In this document: one piece after another, positions 45,546-55,513 of the stretch | Layout of the letters: each line of letters opens with the position of its first letter | Position numbering within the stretch: position 1 is the stretch's first letter | NCBI GenBank assembly: GCA_005518205.2 | Contig: RFFC02000038.1 | Location: forward strand, 7,483-63,072 | Direction of reading: 5' to 3' | Origin: Hormoscilla sp. GUM202 | GTDB taxonomy: Bacteria > Cyanobacteriota > Cyanobacteriia > Cyanobacteriales > Desertifilaceae | DNA length: 55,590 nucleotides | Program-made: the position numbers and the translations under genes | Notes under the pieces: model-generated | What the model saw: the letters and a program-made list of their open reading frames with translations, nothing else | The model's database searches: none | Told to the model about the DNA's origin: nothing

Positions 45546-45894
45546 CGAGTTAGGATATCTCCGTTTCTAGGGGAGCAATCTTCATCCCCTTTGTTTCCGT
45601 TGGTGCGATCGCTGTCATATTTACCTCTTCCTAATATTCGAGCACTTCTAATTATTGTAAATGTTGGCGATCGATCGCTCGATGCTCGATCGCGGGTTAC
45701 GTTTATACAGTGAGCACTCACACCACACAGCAATTGTTATTTTTTATCCTAGTTTATTTTTCCGGAACGTTGCCTCGCAAACCCATTCCAGCGATCACTC
45801 ACCGGCAGCAGCAGGACTAAAGTCCTGACTACGAACCTTTAATAACATTAATTCTCAATTATACATCTTTGTTGCCAATTTGCTGAAGAAAGAA
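45546..45894. other. Spacer upstream of the fur-family gene
   Basis: It contains clustered GATCGATCGCTCGATGCTCG words (about 45667-45690) and a one-mismatch copy of the TTTTTCCGGAACGG motif (45756-45771). No gene is seen. Confidence 0.5.
45756..45771 (+). repeat. Dispersed motif TTTTTCCGGAACG (site 5, intergenic)
   Basis: ATTTTTCCGGAACGTT differs from the other four sites just after the core. Confidence 0.65.
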
Positions 45895-45910
45895 TTATAA
45901 TTATCAACAA
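45895..45910 (+). promoter_or_regulatory. Candidate Fur/PerR box ahead of the fur-family gene
   Basis: TTATAATTATCAACAA fits the left part of the PerR/Fur consensus TTATAATNATTATAA, with mismatches on the right. It lies about 30 nt before the ATG. Autoregulation is common for this family; here it is inferred. Confidence 0.4.
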
Positions 45911-45938
45911 ATATAATTTATTGAGAAGGTTAGTTAAG

Positions 45939-46502
45939 ATGTCTCTGTACACGGCCGCATCTCTGAAAGCAGAGTTAAATTCCAAGGGTTGGCGTTTGAC
46001 GCCGCAACGGGAAACGATTCTGCATGTCTTCCAAAATCTCCCCAGAGGCAACCATCTGAGTGCTGAAGAACTTTACGAAATGTTGCAACAGCGGGGAGAA
46101 CAGATATCTCTGTCCACGATCTACCGGACGGTGAAGTTGATGACCCGCATGGGCATCCTGCGAGAACTGGAGTTGGCAGAAGGCCATAAGCATTACGAAC
46201 TCAACCATCCTTACCCCCATCACCACCATCACATCGTCTGCGTGCAGTGCAACCAAACCCTGGAGTTCAAAAATGACACGATCTTGAAACAAGGTCTCAA
46301 GCAGGCGGAAAAATCGGGATTGCAGCTAATTGACTGCCAGTTGACAATTCATACCATCTGTCCCGAGGCCCTACGCCGGGGATGGCCGGCGATGCTGCCC
46401 ACCAATTGGGCCTGTCCGAGGGCGATCGCCGCTAGTCCATCGCCGGATCGGCAGTTAACCATTTCCGAAGATGCTAGGGAAATAGTATCAGGGAATAGCT
46501 GA
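45939..46502 (+). CDS. Fur-family metalloregulator (Fur/PerR type)
   Basis: ATG 45939, preceded by GAGAAGG, gives 187 residues. The winged-helix N-terminus has LKAELNSKGWRLTPQRETIL and ISLSTIYRTVKLMTRMGILR (recognition helix). The metal-binding part has YPHHHHHIVCVQCNQTLEFK near 94-113. The usual second C-x-x-C near the C-terminus is replaced by HTICPEALRRGWPAMLP, which leaves one Cys. The protein then continues about 45 residues further than short Fur proteins. It represses iron-uptake or peroxide-stress genes according to metal or redox state. The PerR-like box upstream and the altered C-terminal cysteines suggest a PerR-type member, but Fur cannot be excluded. It is convergent with the SbcC-like gene. 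Confidence 0.88.
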   Translation: MSLYTAASLKAELNSKGWRLTPQRETILHVFQNLPRGNHLSAEELYEMLQQRGEQISLSTIYRTVKLMTRMGILRELELAEGHKHYELNHPYPHHHHHIVCVQCNQTLEFKNDTILKQGLKQAEKSGLQLIDCQLTIHTICPEALRRGWPAMLPTNWACPRAIAASPSPDRQLTISEDAREIVSGNS

Positions 46503-46549
46503 ATGCTACAGGCCCGTTCGCGTAGCGTGCGCGCGCAGCGCAATCGCCC

Positions 46550-49282
46550 CTATCGTGGGTCATGGGGCTGGACATGTATGATGTTAGACATGTTTTCAAA
46601 GGTGTCGTCGTGGCTGATCGCGAACAACTGCCGGAAGGTTTTGATGTTGGCGATCGCATCTGCTAGTTGTCGGCGACGGGACCGGTCCATATTGGTAGTC
46701 GGTTCGTCAAAGAAGGCGACATCAATATTAGCTAAAATCTTCAGCAAGGCTAAGCGGACAGCTAAGGCGGCACACATCTGTTCGCCGCCGGAGAGACTTT
46801 TGAAGCCCCGCCGATATCCGGCCTCTTGCACCATAATTTCATAATCTTCCGTCCATTCCAAGGCGACATTTTGGCGGTCGAGCAGTTCGCGAAATAGCCG
46901 ATCTGCTTCTCGGGAAATCTCATCTAAATAGTACTTGGTAATGCGCGGCGATGCCTGGTTATATACCTGACGGGAATGGCGGATGAATTGATTGACTTTT
47001 TGGCGTTCGGCTAGTTCGGTTTTGGCCCGATCGCGTTTTGATGCTACTTGCTGCCGAGTGGCTAACTGTGCCAGGAGTACCGTTAACTGCTGGCCCTTGG
47101 GAGGCAAGCTGCCTTCCAGTTGGGCCAGGCGATGCCTTTTGGTATTATAGTCCTGTTCGATTTCCCGTAACCGCTGCGGATTGTAGCTTTGGGCCAATTG
47201 GTCCTGTTTTGCTTGCGCAGCCACCCGCTGCGCTGATAGGGTTTCTAGTTGGGCGATCGCCTCCTGAAATTCTCGCTCTAGAGTCGGCAGTTTTTTGGCC
47301 CGATCCTCATGCTTAATATAGCTCCAATAACCAGAACGGTGCAACTGTTGGAGTTGCTTTTGGGAGGACATGCCTGTTTCCAAGTCAGCAAAATTGGCCA
47401 ATTCCCCATCGATCCGAGCGATTTTTTCTCTAATTTCCCTGTCCCCCTCCTGAAGTCGATCGTACTTGGCCCGGATGGCAGCTGCTGTTTGCAATTGAGC
47501 TGCCAATAGTTTACTCTGACTGCGGGGGTCGTTCAAAGCTTGCAGATGCTGTTCTATTTCCCCTTGCTCTGTTTTCAGCTTTGAGTCAGCTTTCAGGGAT
47601 TTATTTAGTTCTAAGATCCGATCGCGCAGCTGTTGAATTTCCTGCCGCAGTTGATTTGACTCCCGCTGCTTCCCTTCTAGGGTAGCAAAGAACGCCTTAG
47701 ATTGATAAGCTCGATCCAGTTGACCTTGCAATGCTTGCAGTTGCCGCTGTAACTGTGGGACTGATACTTGCCCTGAGATATCTTGCAAAATCTGTCCTAA
47801 AGACGCCAGCATTTCCCCATGCAGACTCGCACCCATCTGAAGTATCTCACGTATTACCTTTACCTGCTCTCCATTATGCAGCATGAAGAGCAATTTCTGA
47901 GCTTGGGCCAGGTAGCGATCGCGCTTTTCCTCTCCGGACTTGACAATTTGCCGCAAATCGGCTTCAAACTGTTTAGCTGCTTCTATGCGACTCAGTTGTT
48001 CCCGATAGCGGTTGCGATGGCGTTCCAGTTCCGGAATCCGATCGATTACAGGTGCTAAACTCTGTAGATGCTTTATCTCTCCCGATAGGGGTTGCAGCTT
48101 TTGTTGAAGTTTCGTCACCTGCTTGCCCAAACTTTGCTGTTCCAGTCGATCGGCCTGTAGTTGCTGTAACTGTGCTGCGATCTTTTTCTGTTGTGACTCT
48201 AGGGCCTCTTGCTGGGCGATCGCCGGTCTTAGCTGCTCAATTTTTACCTCATCATCCTGCAACTTCTCCAGTTTAAGCTGCAACTGAGTGAGTTCAGCTT
48301 GACTTTTAATTATCCTCTGTTGATAACCCTCCCGTTCCCGCAAAAGTTTCTGTTTTGCCGCACCAAGGGCATCAAGTTCTTGGAGTACAGACTCCGCCTG
48401 TTGATAGGCGCGATAGCTTTCTAGATTACTCTCGCACAAACTAGCTGCTGACTGAGCAGTTTGGAGGGATTGTTGCAGAAAATTCTTGGCCTGTTCTTGC
48501 CTGTTAATCTCATTTTCCAGCTTTTGTAACTGGTCCCTTTGCTGTTGAATTTGCTCTGCTGTTGCCGTCAGTTGGTCTTTGAGTCCCTGTATCTCCTCCA
48601 ATTTTACAGTCAGCAGCTCCAACTCGGCTGACTCTTCCTTAATTTTATCCTGGAGTCGATCCTGTTGCTGTTGTAACTCTTGCCAGTCTTGCAGCCGTGT
48701 GTCATATATTGCTATTTCCCGTTCGAGCTGTGTTACTTGAGACTGGGCATAATTTTCCAGATCCAAAGACTGGCTGAATGCTTGCCTGTACTCCTCTACT
48801 CTTAAAACTGGGTCAAAGACCTTCTTGCGATCGCCTGCCCGTTTTAAGAAGTCCGTCGTAAAGCTGCCTTGGGGGATCCCGATCGTTTCCGCAAACAGCT
48901 TCGGCAGGTCCGTATCGGCAGCTAGGCGCATATGCGATCGCAGCCAGCATTGTACGTCATCCAGCTTAGTGCAGTCCAGCTTTTGATTCAGCTGAGGGTC
49001 ATAGAGTTTGTAACCCTGGCGGGTGCAGCGTTGTACTTGATAGGTGCGTCCGTCCAAGCTAGAGATAAACTGTACTGTCACTTGAGCCGTCTTGGCCCCT
49101 TTGCGCACCAAATCATCCTTGCTGTAGTCGCTGTAGGCGAACAAAGTCCAGGCGATCGCCTCTAAGATACTCGTCTTCCCGGCACCGTTTTCGCCACAAA
49201 TAGCATTCGTGCCCGATTCGAATTCAAAACACCTATCCTGGTGAGACTTAAAGTTCTTCAGACTAACCGAGAGTATTTCCAT
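46550..49282 (-). CDS. SbcC/Rad50-like ATPase (exonuclease subunit)
   Basis: The 910-residue protein has an N-terminal ATPase lobe with Walker A GENGAGKT (residues 30-37) in FESGTNAICGENGAGKTSIL and a Q-loop near 140. A long coiled coil follows (about 175-760, rich in Gln, Leu, Glu and Lys). The C-terminal lobe has signature LSGGEQMCAALAVRLAL near 827-843 and Walker B VAFFDEPTTNMD near 852-863. Such proteins work with an SbcD-type nuclease to process DNA ends and hairpins. I find no CxxC zinc hook in the coiled coil, so it may belong to a hook-less branch or a related DNA-repair ATPase. No sbcD is next to it. A hairpin-processing enzyme is relevant in a palindrome-rich genome, but that link is speculative. 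Confidence 0.85.
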   Translation of the reverse strand: MEILSVSLKNFKSHQDRCFEFESGTNAICGENGAGKTSILEAIAWTLFAYSDYSKDDLVRKGAKTAQVTVQFISSLDGRTYQVQRCTRQGYKLYDPQLNQKLDCTKLDDVQCWLRSHMRLAADTDLPKLFAETIGIPQGSFTTDFLKRAGDRKKVFDPVLRVEEYRQAFSQSLDLENYAQSQVTQLEREIAIYDTRLQDWQELQQQQDRLQDKIKEESAELELLTVKLEEIQGLKDQLTATAEQIQQQRDQLQKLENEINRQEQAKNFLQQSLQTAQSAASLCESNLESYRAYQQAESVLQELDALGAAKQKLLREREGYQQRIIKSQAELTQLQLKLEKLQDDEVKIEQLRPAIAQQEALESQQKKIAAQLQQLQADRLEQQSLGKQVTKLQQKLQPLSGEIKHLQSLAPVIDRIPELERHRNRYREQLSRIEAAKQFEADLRQIVKSGEEKRDRYLAQAQKLLFMLHNGEQVKVIREILQMGASLHGEMLASLGQILQDISGQVSVPQLQRQLQALQGQLDRAYQSKAFFATLEGKQRESNQLRQEIQQLRDRILELNKSLKADSKLKTEQGEIEQHLQALNDPRSQSKLLAAQLQTAAAIRAKYDRLQEGDREIREKIARIDGELANFADLETGMSSQKQLQQLHRSGYWSYIKHEDRAKKLPTLEREFQEAIAQLETLSAQRVAAQAKQDQLAQSYNPQRLREIEQDYNTKRHRLAQLEGSLPPKGQQLTVLLAQLATRQQVASKRDRAKTELAERQKVNQFIRHSRQVYNQASPRITKYYLDEISREADRLFRELLDRQNVALEWTEDYEIMVQEAGYRRGFKSLSGGEQMCAALAVRLALLKILANIDVAFFDEPTTNMDRSRRRQLADAIANIKTFRQLFAISHDDTFENMSNIIHVQPHDPR

Positions 49283-49612
49283 TTTCAGCTACTGTAGATG
49301 GCTATCTATAATACCATACCCGCCCCGCAGTCTTTTGATATTAGTTCAGGGGCCTACACGAACTTCCGGTCTCCATTTTCAATTCGCCATTCGCAATTCG
49401 CCATTGTGTCATTTTCCTCTTCTGAGAATTATTACCTCATAGATATTACTCTCAAAGTATCCCTTTGTCAATCCGTTGCATAGGATGTTTCGCCTGTCCG
49501 TCCGTCGGGCGACAAAAGCTGTCCGTGGCGAAAGCTCAACCGCTTCCTGCCCTGAAGTACGCGGCATTTTCCAGGCACTGCCGCGTACTCCCTCTGGGAA
49601 TCAAGGTATCAA
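49283..49612. other. Spacer between the SbcC-like gene and the kinase gene
   Basis: It contains ATTCGCCATT/CAATTCGCAATTCGCC low-complexity words (49378-49405), and two blocks related to TCCGTCGGGCGACAAAAGC (49500) and GTACGCGGCATTTTCC (49557). No gene is seen. Confidence 0.5.
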
Positions 49613-52600
49613 CTAGCAACTATCAACTTCATGCATTGGTAGCTCGATCGCGAACTCTGCCCCCTGTCCGGGTGCGGAAGTACAGCTCAACTTGCCCCCA
49701 TGTTTTTCCTCGACAATTTGATGAGAGATAGACAACCCCAACCCGGTGCCTTTTCCGGGAGGTTTAGTGGTGAACAAGTGGTCAAACAGCCGCTGTAGCA
49801 CTTCTGCTGACATGCCGGGACCGTTATCTTTAATCTTAACAATAACACTCCTTTTGGACGAGGGAAATTCCGTGCGAATGGTAATTTGATCTGGCAAATC
49901 TCGCTCTCGATCGTCCTCATCAAAGGCGTCAATGGCATTAGCAATCAGATTCATAAACACCTGGTTGAGTTGTCCGGGGTAGCACTTGATCTGTGGCAAT
50001 TCACCATATTCTTTGACAATCTCAATGCCAGGACGCTTGGCTTTGGCTTTCAGCCGGTGTTTCAAAATCAGCAAGGTGCTGTAGATGCCATCATGAATAT
50101 TGAATTTTACCATTTTTGCAGTATCCGCACGGGAGAAAGTCCTCATAGAGGCGCTAATATCGCGAATGCGGTCAGTCCCCTCTTGCATGGACGAGATGAG
50201 TTTGGGTAAATCTGCGAGCACGTACTCCAAATCAATCTGGTCGGCATGGTCGGAAATTTTCTCTCCCGGATCTGCCAACTGCTGCTGATAGAGTTGCAAG
50301 TGGTCAATCAAGTCTTGGATATATGTTTGGGCGTGGCTCAAATTGCCAGCAATAAAACCAACGGGGTTGTTGATTTCATGGGCAACACCAGCTACTAACT
50401 GACCGAGACTGGACATTTTTTCACTCTGCACCAGTTGCAGTTGGGCCTGTTGTAACTGCTGCAAGGACTGCTGGAGTTGCTGGGCGGACTCTTGCGACTG
50501 CTGGTAGAGGCGGGCATTTTCCATCGAGATCGCAGCTTGGGAACATAGCAGGTTTAATAGTTCCAGGCGATCGCGCGTAAAGGCCCCTTCCGTCAGATTA
50601 TTTTCCAGGTACAGGAGCCCGATCTGCTTGCCTTGATTGACGATCGGCATACACAATAGAGACTTAGGCTGATGCAATTGTATATAAGAGTCAGTAGCAA
50701 ATTTTTCCGAACCCGTAGCATTATTTAAGACGACATTTTCTAAAGTTCTGGCTACATAATTAATCACCGATACTGGCAACTGGTCGCTATTTTCTACCGG
50801 AGTTGATAATTCCACATCTGCATAATTGATATTACCCGCGTTTTCTATTACCAATTTGCCGTCACGGTTGACAATGAGAGCGCCATATTGGGCCCCAGCA
50901 TTCTCCAGCATAATTTTCCTTAACTTATTCAGCAATTCTGCCAGGACAATTTCACCAGAAATGGCTTGAGATGCTTTCATCACTGTGGCAATATCCAGAG
51001 CCCTAGTCCCAGGCATGTTCTGGGTGTCAGTGGTGTTAGACATGATTAAAGTAGCTGTCATGCTACTTGTTGTTGATGATTTGACAATTAACAGTGGATA
51101 TAAAGTCTGTAAATCGGACAGTTTTCGTTTCGCGCCCCAAAGTCTATAGCCAGAGTAAGCTTTAGACATGTAGATTTTGGCAAACTCCTCTTTACCCACA
51201 GAAAGCCAAAACTTACCGGCCAGTTCGTTAGCCAAGGCTTCATTCTGGATAAACTCCTGCTCTCTGGCCTCTGTAATGGCCCGATCGTACAGCTCCATTG
51301 CCTCTAACCGGTCTCCAGAAATCCGGGCCATTTCTGCTGCCACCAACAGATGCATGTGTCGGAAATTTTCCGGCGCGTTATCCGCCCAGATCTGCATCTG
51401 CTGTTGATTGGCCAGTAATTGCTGCCAGGATTGCTTTTGCCTTGCCGGCGTTGCTGATGGATAGAGAGCCGTGAGGATGAGCGAGTAGTAAAAATTATGT
51501 TCGGCCACCGCGAACTGACCGCGAATATACCCGAGCAGATTTTGGGCTGCAAAAGCACAGTTAAGGGCTGATTCTGGCTGGTCATACAGATAGAAAACTT
51601 GGGATTTCCGAATCTGATAATGGCAGATGACCGCATAATTTCTATGGGCATAACAATTTGACAGATATTGCTCTTCGCCCATTTCGTCATTGTGGAAATA
51701 TTTCTTTTCTTGCGTCATGCCACTCAAGTTCCAGACGATTATTTGACAGCCCCAAACTGCCTCCGTCACCTGAATATTTTGAGTTTTTTGGCTGAACCGC
51801 AATATATCTAAACTTTCTGCCAAAATTTCCGCCAAATTTGCCCCCATAGAGTAACGCCCGAATAGCTTCTGAAACAGGATGTATCCCGCAAATTGTAATT
51901 CTCCCGACTCTAAACCGGCTTGATACCCTTCATCGCTAATATCAGAAAACCCTTTGAGCGGTTTCACCCAATGATTTAAGTAACCAGCAAGGATATAACA
52001 ATTTTTACATTTCTGCGTCAGATTATTAAACTTTTCACTTAGTCTTAAAGCCATCAGGCTCAACTCATACCCCGATTGATAATCCCCAAACAATGAACCC
52101 AGCAGCATGCCATAAGCCGAGTAGCCCAAGCTCGATTCGGGAGTATTACCGTATTCTAGAGAAAGATTAACGATTTTGACGACAATCCAATCAAATAACT
52201 CTGGATATGATTGGTAAGCAGTGGCGATCGGGTTCTCCAACAATTGCACCGCTACTTTTTTCGACGGATCTGTCATCTCCGGTCGATCGAGCAAATCAGC
52301 GATCGCCCGGGGGGACAAAGAAGCTCTGGCTGCGGCCAGTTCTACCTCCAGGGCCTCTTGCCAGTCATCAGATGGCAACTGAACTCCCAGAGAAGAAAGG
52401 GCCTGGCTACTGGTGGCGATCGCCTCTGCATGTTGCATCAGCAGAGTATATTGCACAGTCAGCAGCTTGTAAACCTCTGCCACCTCCAGCACCGATTTGG
52501 CCTTCATCAGAATTATGTTAATCAAGGCTAAGGACTGCTCAAAATTGCCATTTAAGTACTCCACCTCAGCCCTTTGTCTGTAGAGTGCCAAAGTCAAGTC

Positions 52601-55019
52601 ATAATCGGCATCCCAGCTGTTGTCCGGCAAACTTGCCATACCTGCCATTAAATAGGAGTGGGCGGCGCTATAGGCAGTTGCCTCCGTCGCTTTGCGACTG
52701 GCTGCTAAATTCAACTGTGCCAACTGCATTAGTTCTTGGGAATCTGTAATCAAGGCCCGACCTAGATTCAGATGCGCGACCAACTCAAAGATTCTTTCTG
52801 TCCGCGCCCGCCCATCTAGATGCTGTCCCAGTCGTCTGCCAATCTTGAGATGCACTGCTGTTTTTTCCAACTCTTCAATCAGATCGTAAGCCGCCTGTTG
52901 CACCCGATCGTGCCGGAATTGATAATTAAGGATTAACAGGGGCACCTCCAGCAAGTCCGTTTGGATATTGTCTAAATCGGAAATGGGGATAATCAGTCCT
53001 GACTGAATGGCCGGCACCAGGTCACCGAAGGTTTCCGGAGCAAATTTTTCCGATATAATTGACAGAGTAGTTAAATCGAATTTATTCCCCAAGCAAGCTG
53101 CCAAGCATAAAGCCTGCCTTGTCCCTGCTGGCAGCTGCTGTAACTTGGCGATCGTCAAATCAATCACATTATCGGTGATGCTCTTGGCCTCAATTTTAGC
53201 ATAATCCCATTGCCACTCTCCTGGAGAGCCTTCCGACTGAGGCTGGTTAAAGGTCAGCAAGTTTTCCGAGTACAGGAGCCTGAGAAATTGATGCACGAAG
53301 AAGGGGTTGCCGTTGGTTTTCTGCCGCACCAGTTCAGCTAAGGGTTTTACTGTTTGGGCGTCCCTATGTAAGCTGTCGGCAATTAGTTGGGTAATATGCT
53401 CGATCCCGAGAGGAGATAGGGTAACATGGTTAACAATCGCTCCATTAGAGAGGATGGCCTTAAGGGCGATCGCCAGGGGATGGTTAGAGTTAACCTCGTT
53501 ATCTGGATAGGCACCAATCACCAAACAATATTGCCCAGAGCCCGGAGCGAGCAGCAATTCTATTAATTTCAGAGTCGCCCCGTCAGCCCATTGTAAATCA
53601 TCCAGAAAGATAACTAAGGGATGTTCCCGAGAGCAAAATACCCGGATAAAGTTTGACAAGACTAGATTAAAGCGGTTTTCCGATGACCCTGGGGTGTCTC
53701 CTATGAAGTGCGACCTAGGGCTCCCAGGAGGCACCGGTGCCAAGGACTGTACGGTCGGCTGGGGGCCCACAATCAGTTCCACTTCCGGAATCAGATCGAT
53801 TATCGCCTGTCCGTCGGGACCCAAAGCTGCGAGGAGTTTTTCTTTCCAGCGGTTGAGTACAGCTTCCGTTTGGCCGAGCAACTGCCGCACCAATTCCTGA
53901 AAGGATCTGACTACAGCCGAGTAGGGCATCTTACCCTGAAAATGATCGAATTTGCCAGTAATAAAATACCCCCCCCTCTCTGGCAATCTGTTTGGAGATT
54001 TCCTGCACTAGGGTTGACTTACCGATGCCCGAATAGCCCTTAACTAGCATCATCTCGCAACTCCCCTGACGCACGCGCTGAAATGCTGTCAGCAAGGTTT
54101 CCACTTCGGCGGACCGGCCATAGAGTCGATCGGGAATTTGAAATTGGGATGAAATATCCTGGCGACCCAGAATAAAATCCGCAATTTCTCCTGTCTCTTG
54201 CAGCTGATGCAGACAGGTTTCTAAATCTGCTTTGATTCCCCAAGCACTTTGATATCGCTCCTCTGGTGTTTTCGCTAACAATTTCATGATTATGTTTGAG
54301 ATTGTTTGGGGAATCTCACTGTTCCTAATATGAGGTGGCACGGGGGATATCGCGATCTGAGAGTGGATTAACTCCATCACATCGTTACCTGTAAACGGTG
54401 GCTGATGGGCGAGCAATTCATAAAAGGTTGCTCCCAGGGAGTAAAAATCCGTCCGGTAATCCAGCGATCGATTCATTCTTCCCGTTTGTTCCGGTGATAT
54501 ATAGGCCGGCGTGCCTTCTAATGCATTCGGATTGGCCAGGGCCTGGTTTGACTGCGATAATACCGTAGCTATACCAAAGTCGATGAATTTTAATTCCCCC
54601 GTTTCTGAGTTAAACACGATATTTGCCGGGTTCACATCCTTATGGATGACGCCTTCTGCGTGGATTCCCTGTAATCCCGCCGTAATCTTAATGGCAATGA
54701 TGAGAAACTCTGCTATACTTAACTGCCGATCGCCCAGCCATTGTTTCAATGATTCCCCGCCAAAATCCTCCACCACTAGCACCAGAGTATTCTGATATTT
54801 TTCCAACTCATAGGCTGCGATCGCGCCTGTTATCTTCAGGGAGCGAATTATTTCATATTCTTGTCTTAAGCGAGTCAGTTCCGCACTTGTCGGATACTCA
54901 TCTTTGAGCATCTTGAGGATAACTGCTTGGTTATCCGACTGCCTGGAGCCCCTATACACCACCGAGTTGGCACTTTCATATATTTTTTCCCTTATCTCAT
55001 ATCCGGCGATCGCCATCAT
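49613..55019 (-). CDS. Serine/threonine kinase - AAA ATPase - GAF - histidine kinase, split by one extra G
   Basis: Two overlapping frames form one protein of about 1800 residues. 55019-53931 encodes the kinase domain (VVYRGSR, Lys in QAVILKMLK, HKDVNPANIVF near 131, FIDFGIATVL near 150, GTPAYISPEQTGRMN near 170) and the AAA Walker A GYSGIGKST near 335. 53986-49613 continues with EGGYFITGKFDHFQG, Walker B VIFLDDLQWADG, a long TPR-like helical region, a GAF domain, and the histidine kinase (GQLVAGVAHEINNPVGF, NLIANAIDAFDE, KDNGPGMSAEV, GTGLGLSISHQIVEE). The frames separate at eight consecutive G residues (53969-53976); seven would restore one frame. The architecture is common in cyanobacteria as a cytoplasmic sensor. 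It may be genuinely inactive, phase-variable, or a sequencing error. A palindromic insert is at 53693-53735. Confidence 0.88.
53693..53735. repeat. In-frame palindromic insert in the AAA region of the kinase gene
   Basis: GGTGTCTCC and GGAGGCACC are the arms. The segment encodes PPGSPRSHFIGDTPG in place of a short linker before SSENRFNLVLSNF. The words GGTGTCTCC and CAGGAG match the palindromic repeats at 16600-16660 and 26175-26240. Confidence 0.6.
53969..53976. other. Homopolymer of eight C/G at a frame break
   Basis: The reverse-strand run of eight G lies between GAGA and TATTTTATT. Frame analysis shows that one fewer G joins REGG to YFITGKFDHF, a conserved stretch. Confidence 0.85.
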
Positions 55020-55113
55020 CAGAATTCCTTTTTTAATGCATTATTTCTGTCATCCGTCTCACTGGAGATGCCTAAATCCCGAACTTGACCAACTGGACTC
55101 TCCCATTCATCGG

Positions 55114-55506
55114 TCACCTCTCTGCTTCTAATGCTCTTGTGATAATACTTTCTAACTGCTTAAAATCTATTGGCTTGTTTAAAAAATCAAAAGCACCAAG
55201 ATTCAGTGCCGTTGTCATATTTTCCACATCTCCGTATGCTGATAGCACTACCGTTTTTATGTTTATCTTTTTTTCATTCAGCTTACCTAGCAACGTAATC
55301 CCATCCATTTCCGGCATATTTATATCCGTCAGCATCATATCTATCTCGCTGTCTGCTTGGAGTCTCTCTAGGGCTTCTTTGCCATTGCTCGCAAAAATAA
55401 ACTCATATTCCTTGCCTTTGATCTTTTCTCGAAAATACATCTTAAACAGCTTGACTATCAGCCGTTCGTCATCTACTACTAGGATTTTCGCTGGCCTTTT
55501 TTCCAC
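55114..55506 (-). CDS. CheY-like response regulator
   Basis: The 130-residue protein is a single receiver domain. Acidic residues Asp12-Asp13 (VVDDERL), acceptor Asp61 (LTDINMPEMDG), Ser/Thr in VVLSAYGD and Lys in FLNKPIDF form the complete active site. There is no output domain. It is encoded 94 nt upstream of the kinase/AAA/histidine-kinase giant on the same strand, so the two may be co-transcribed and the receiver may be its phosphorylation partner. The start ATGGAAAAAAG at 55506 is unambiguous. Confidence 0.93.
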   Translation of the reverse strand: MEKRPAKILVVDDERLIVKLFKMYFREKIKGKEYEFIFASNGKEALERLQADSEIDMMLTDINMPEMDGITLLGKLNEKKINIKTVVLSAYGDVENMTTALNLGAFDFLNKPIDFKQLESIITRALEAER

Positions 55507-55513
55507 TTTTTCT

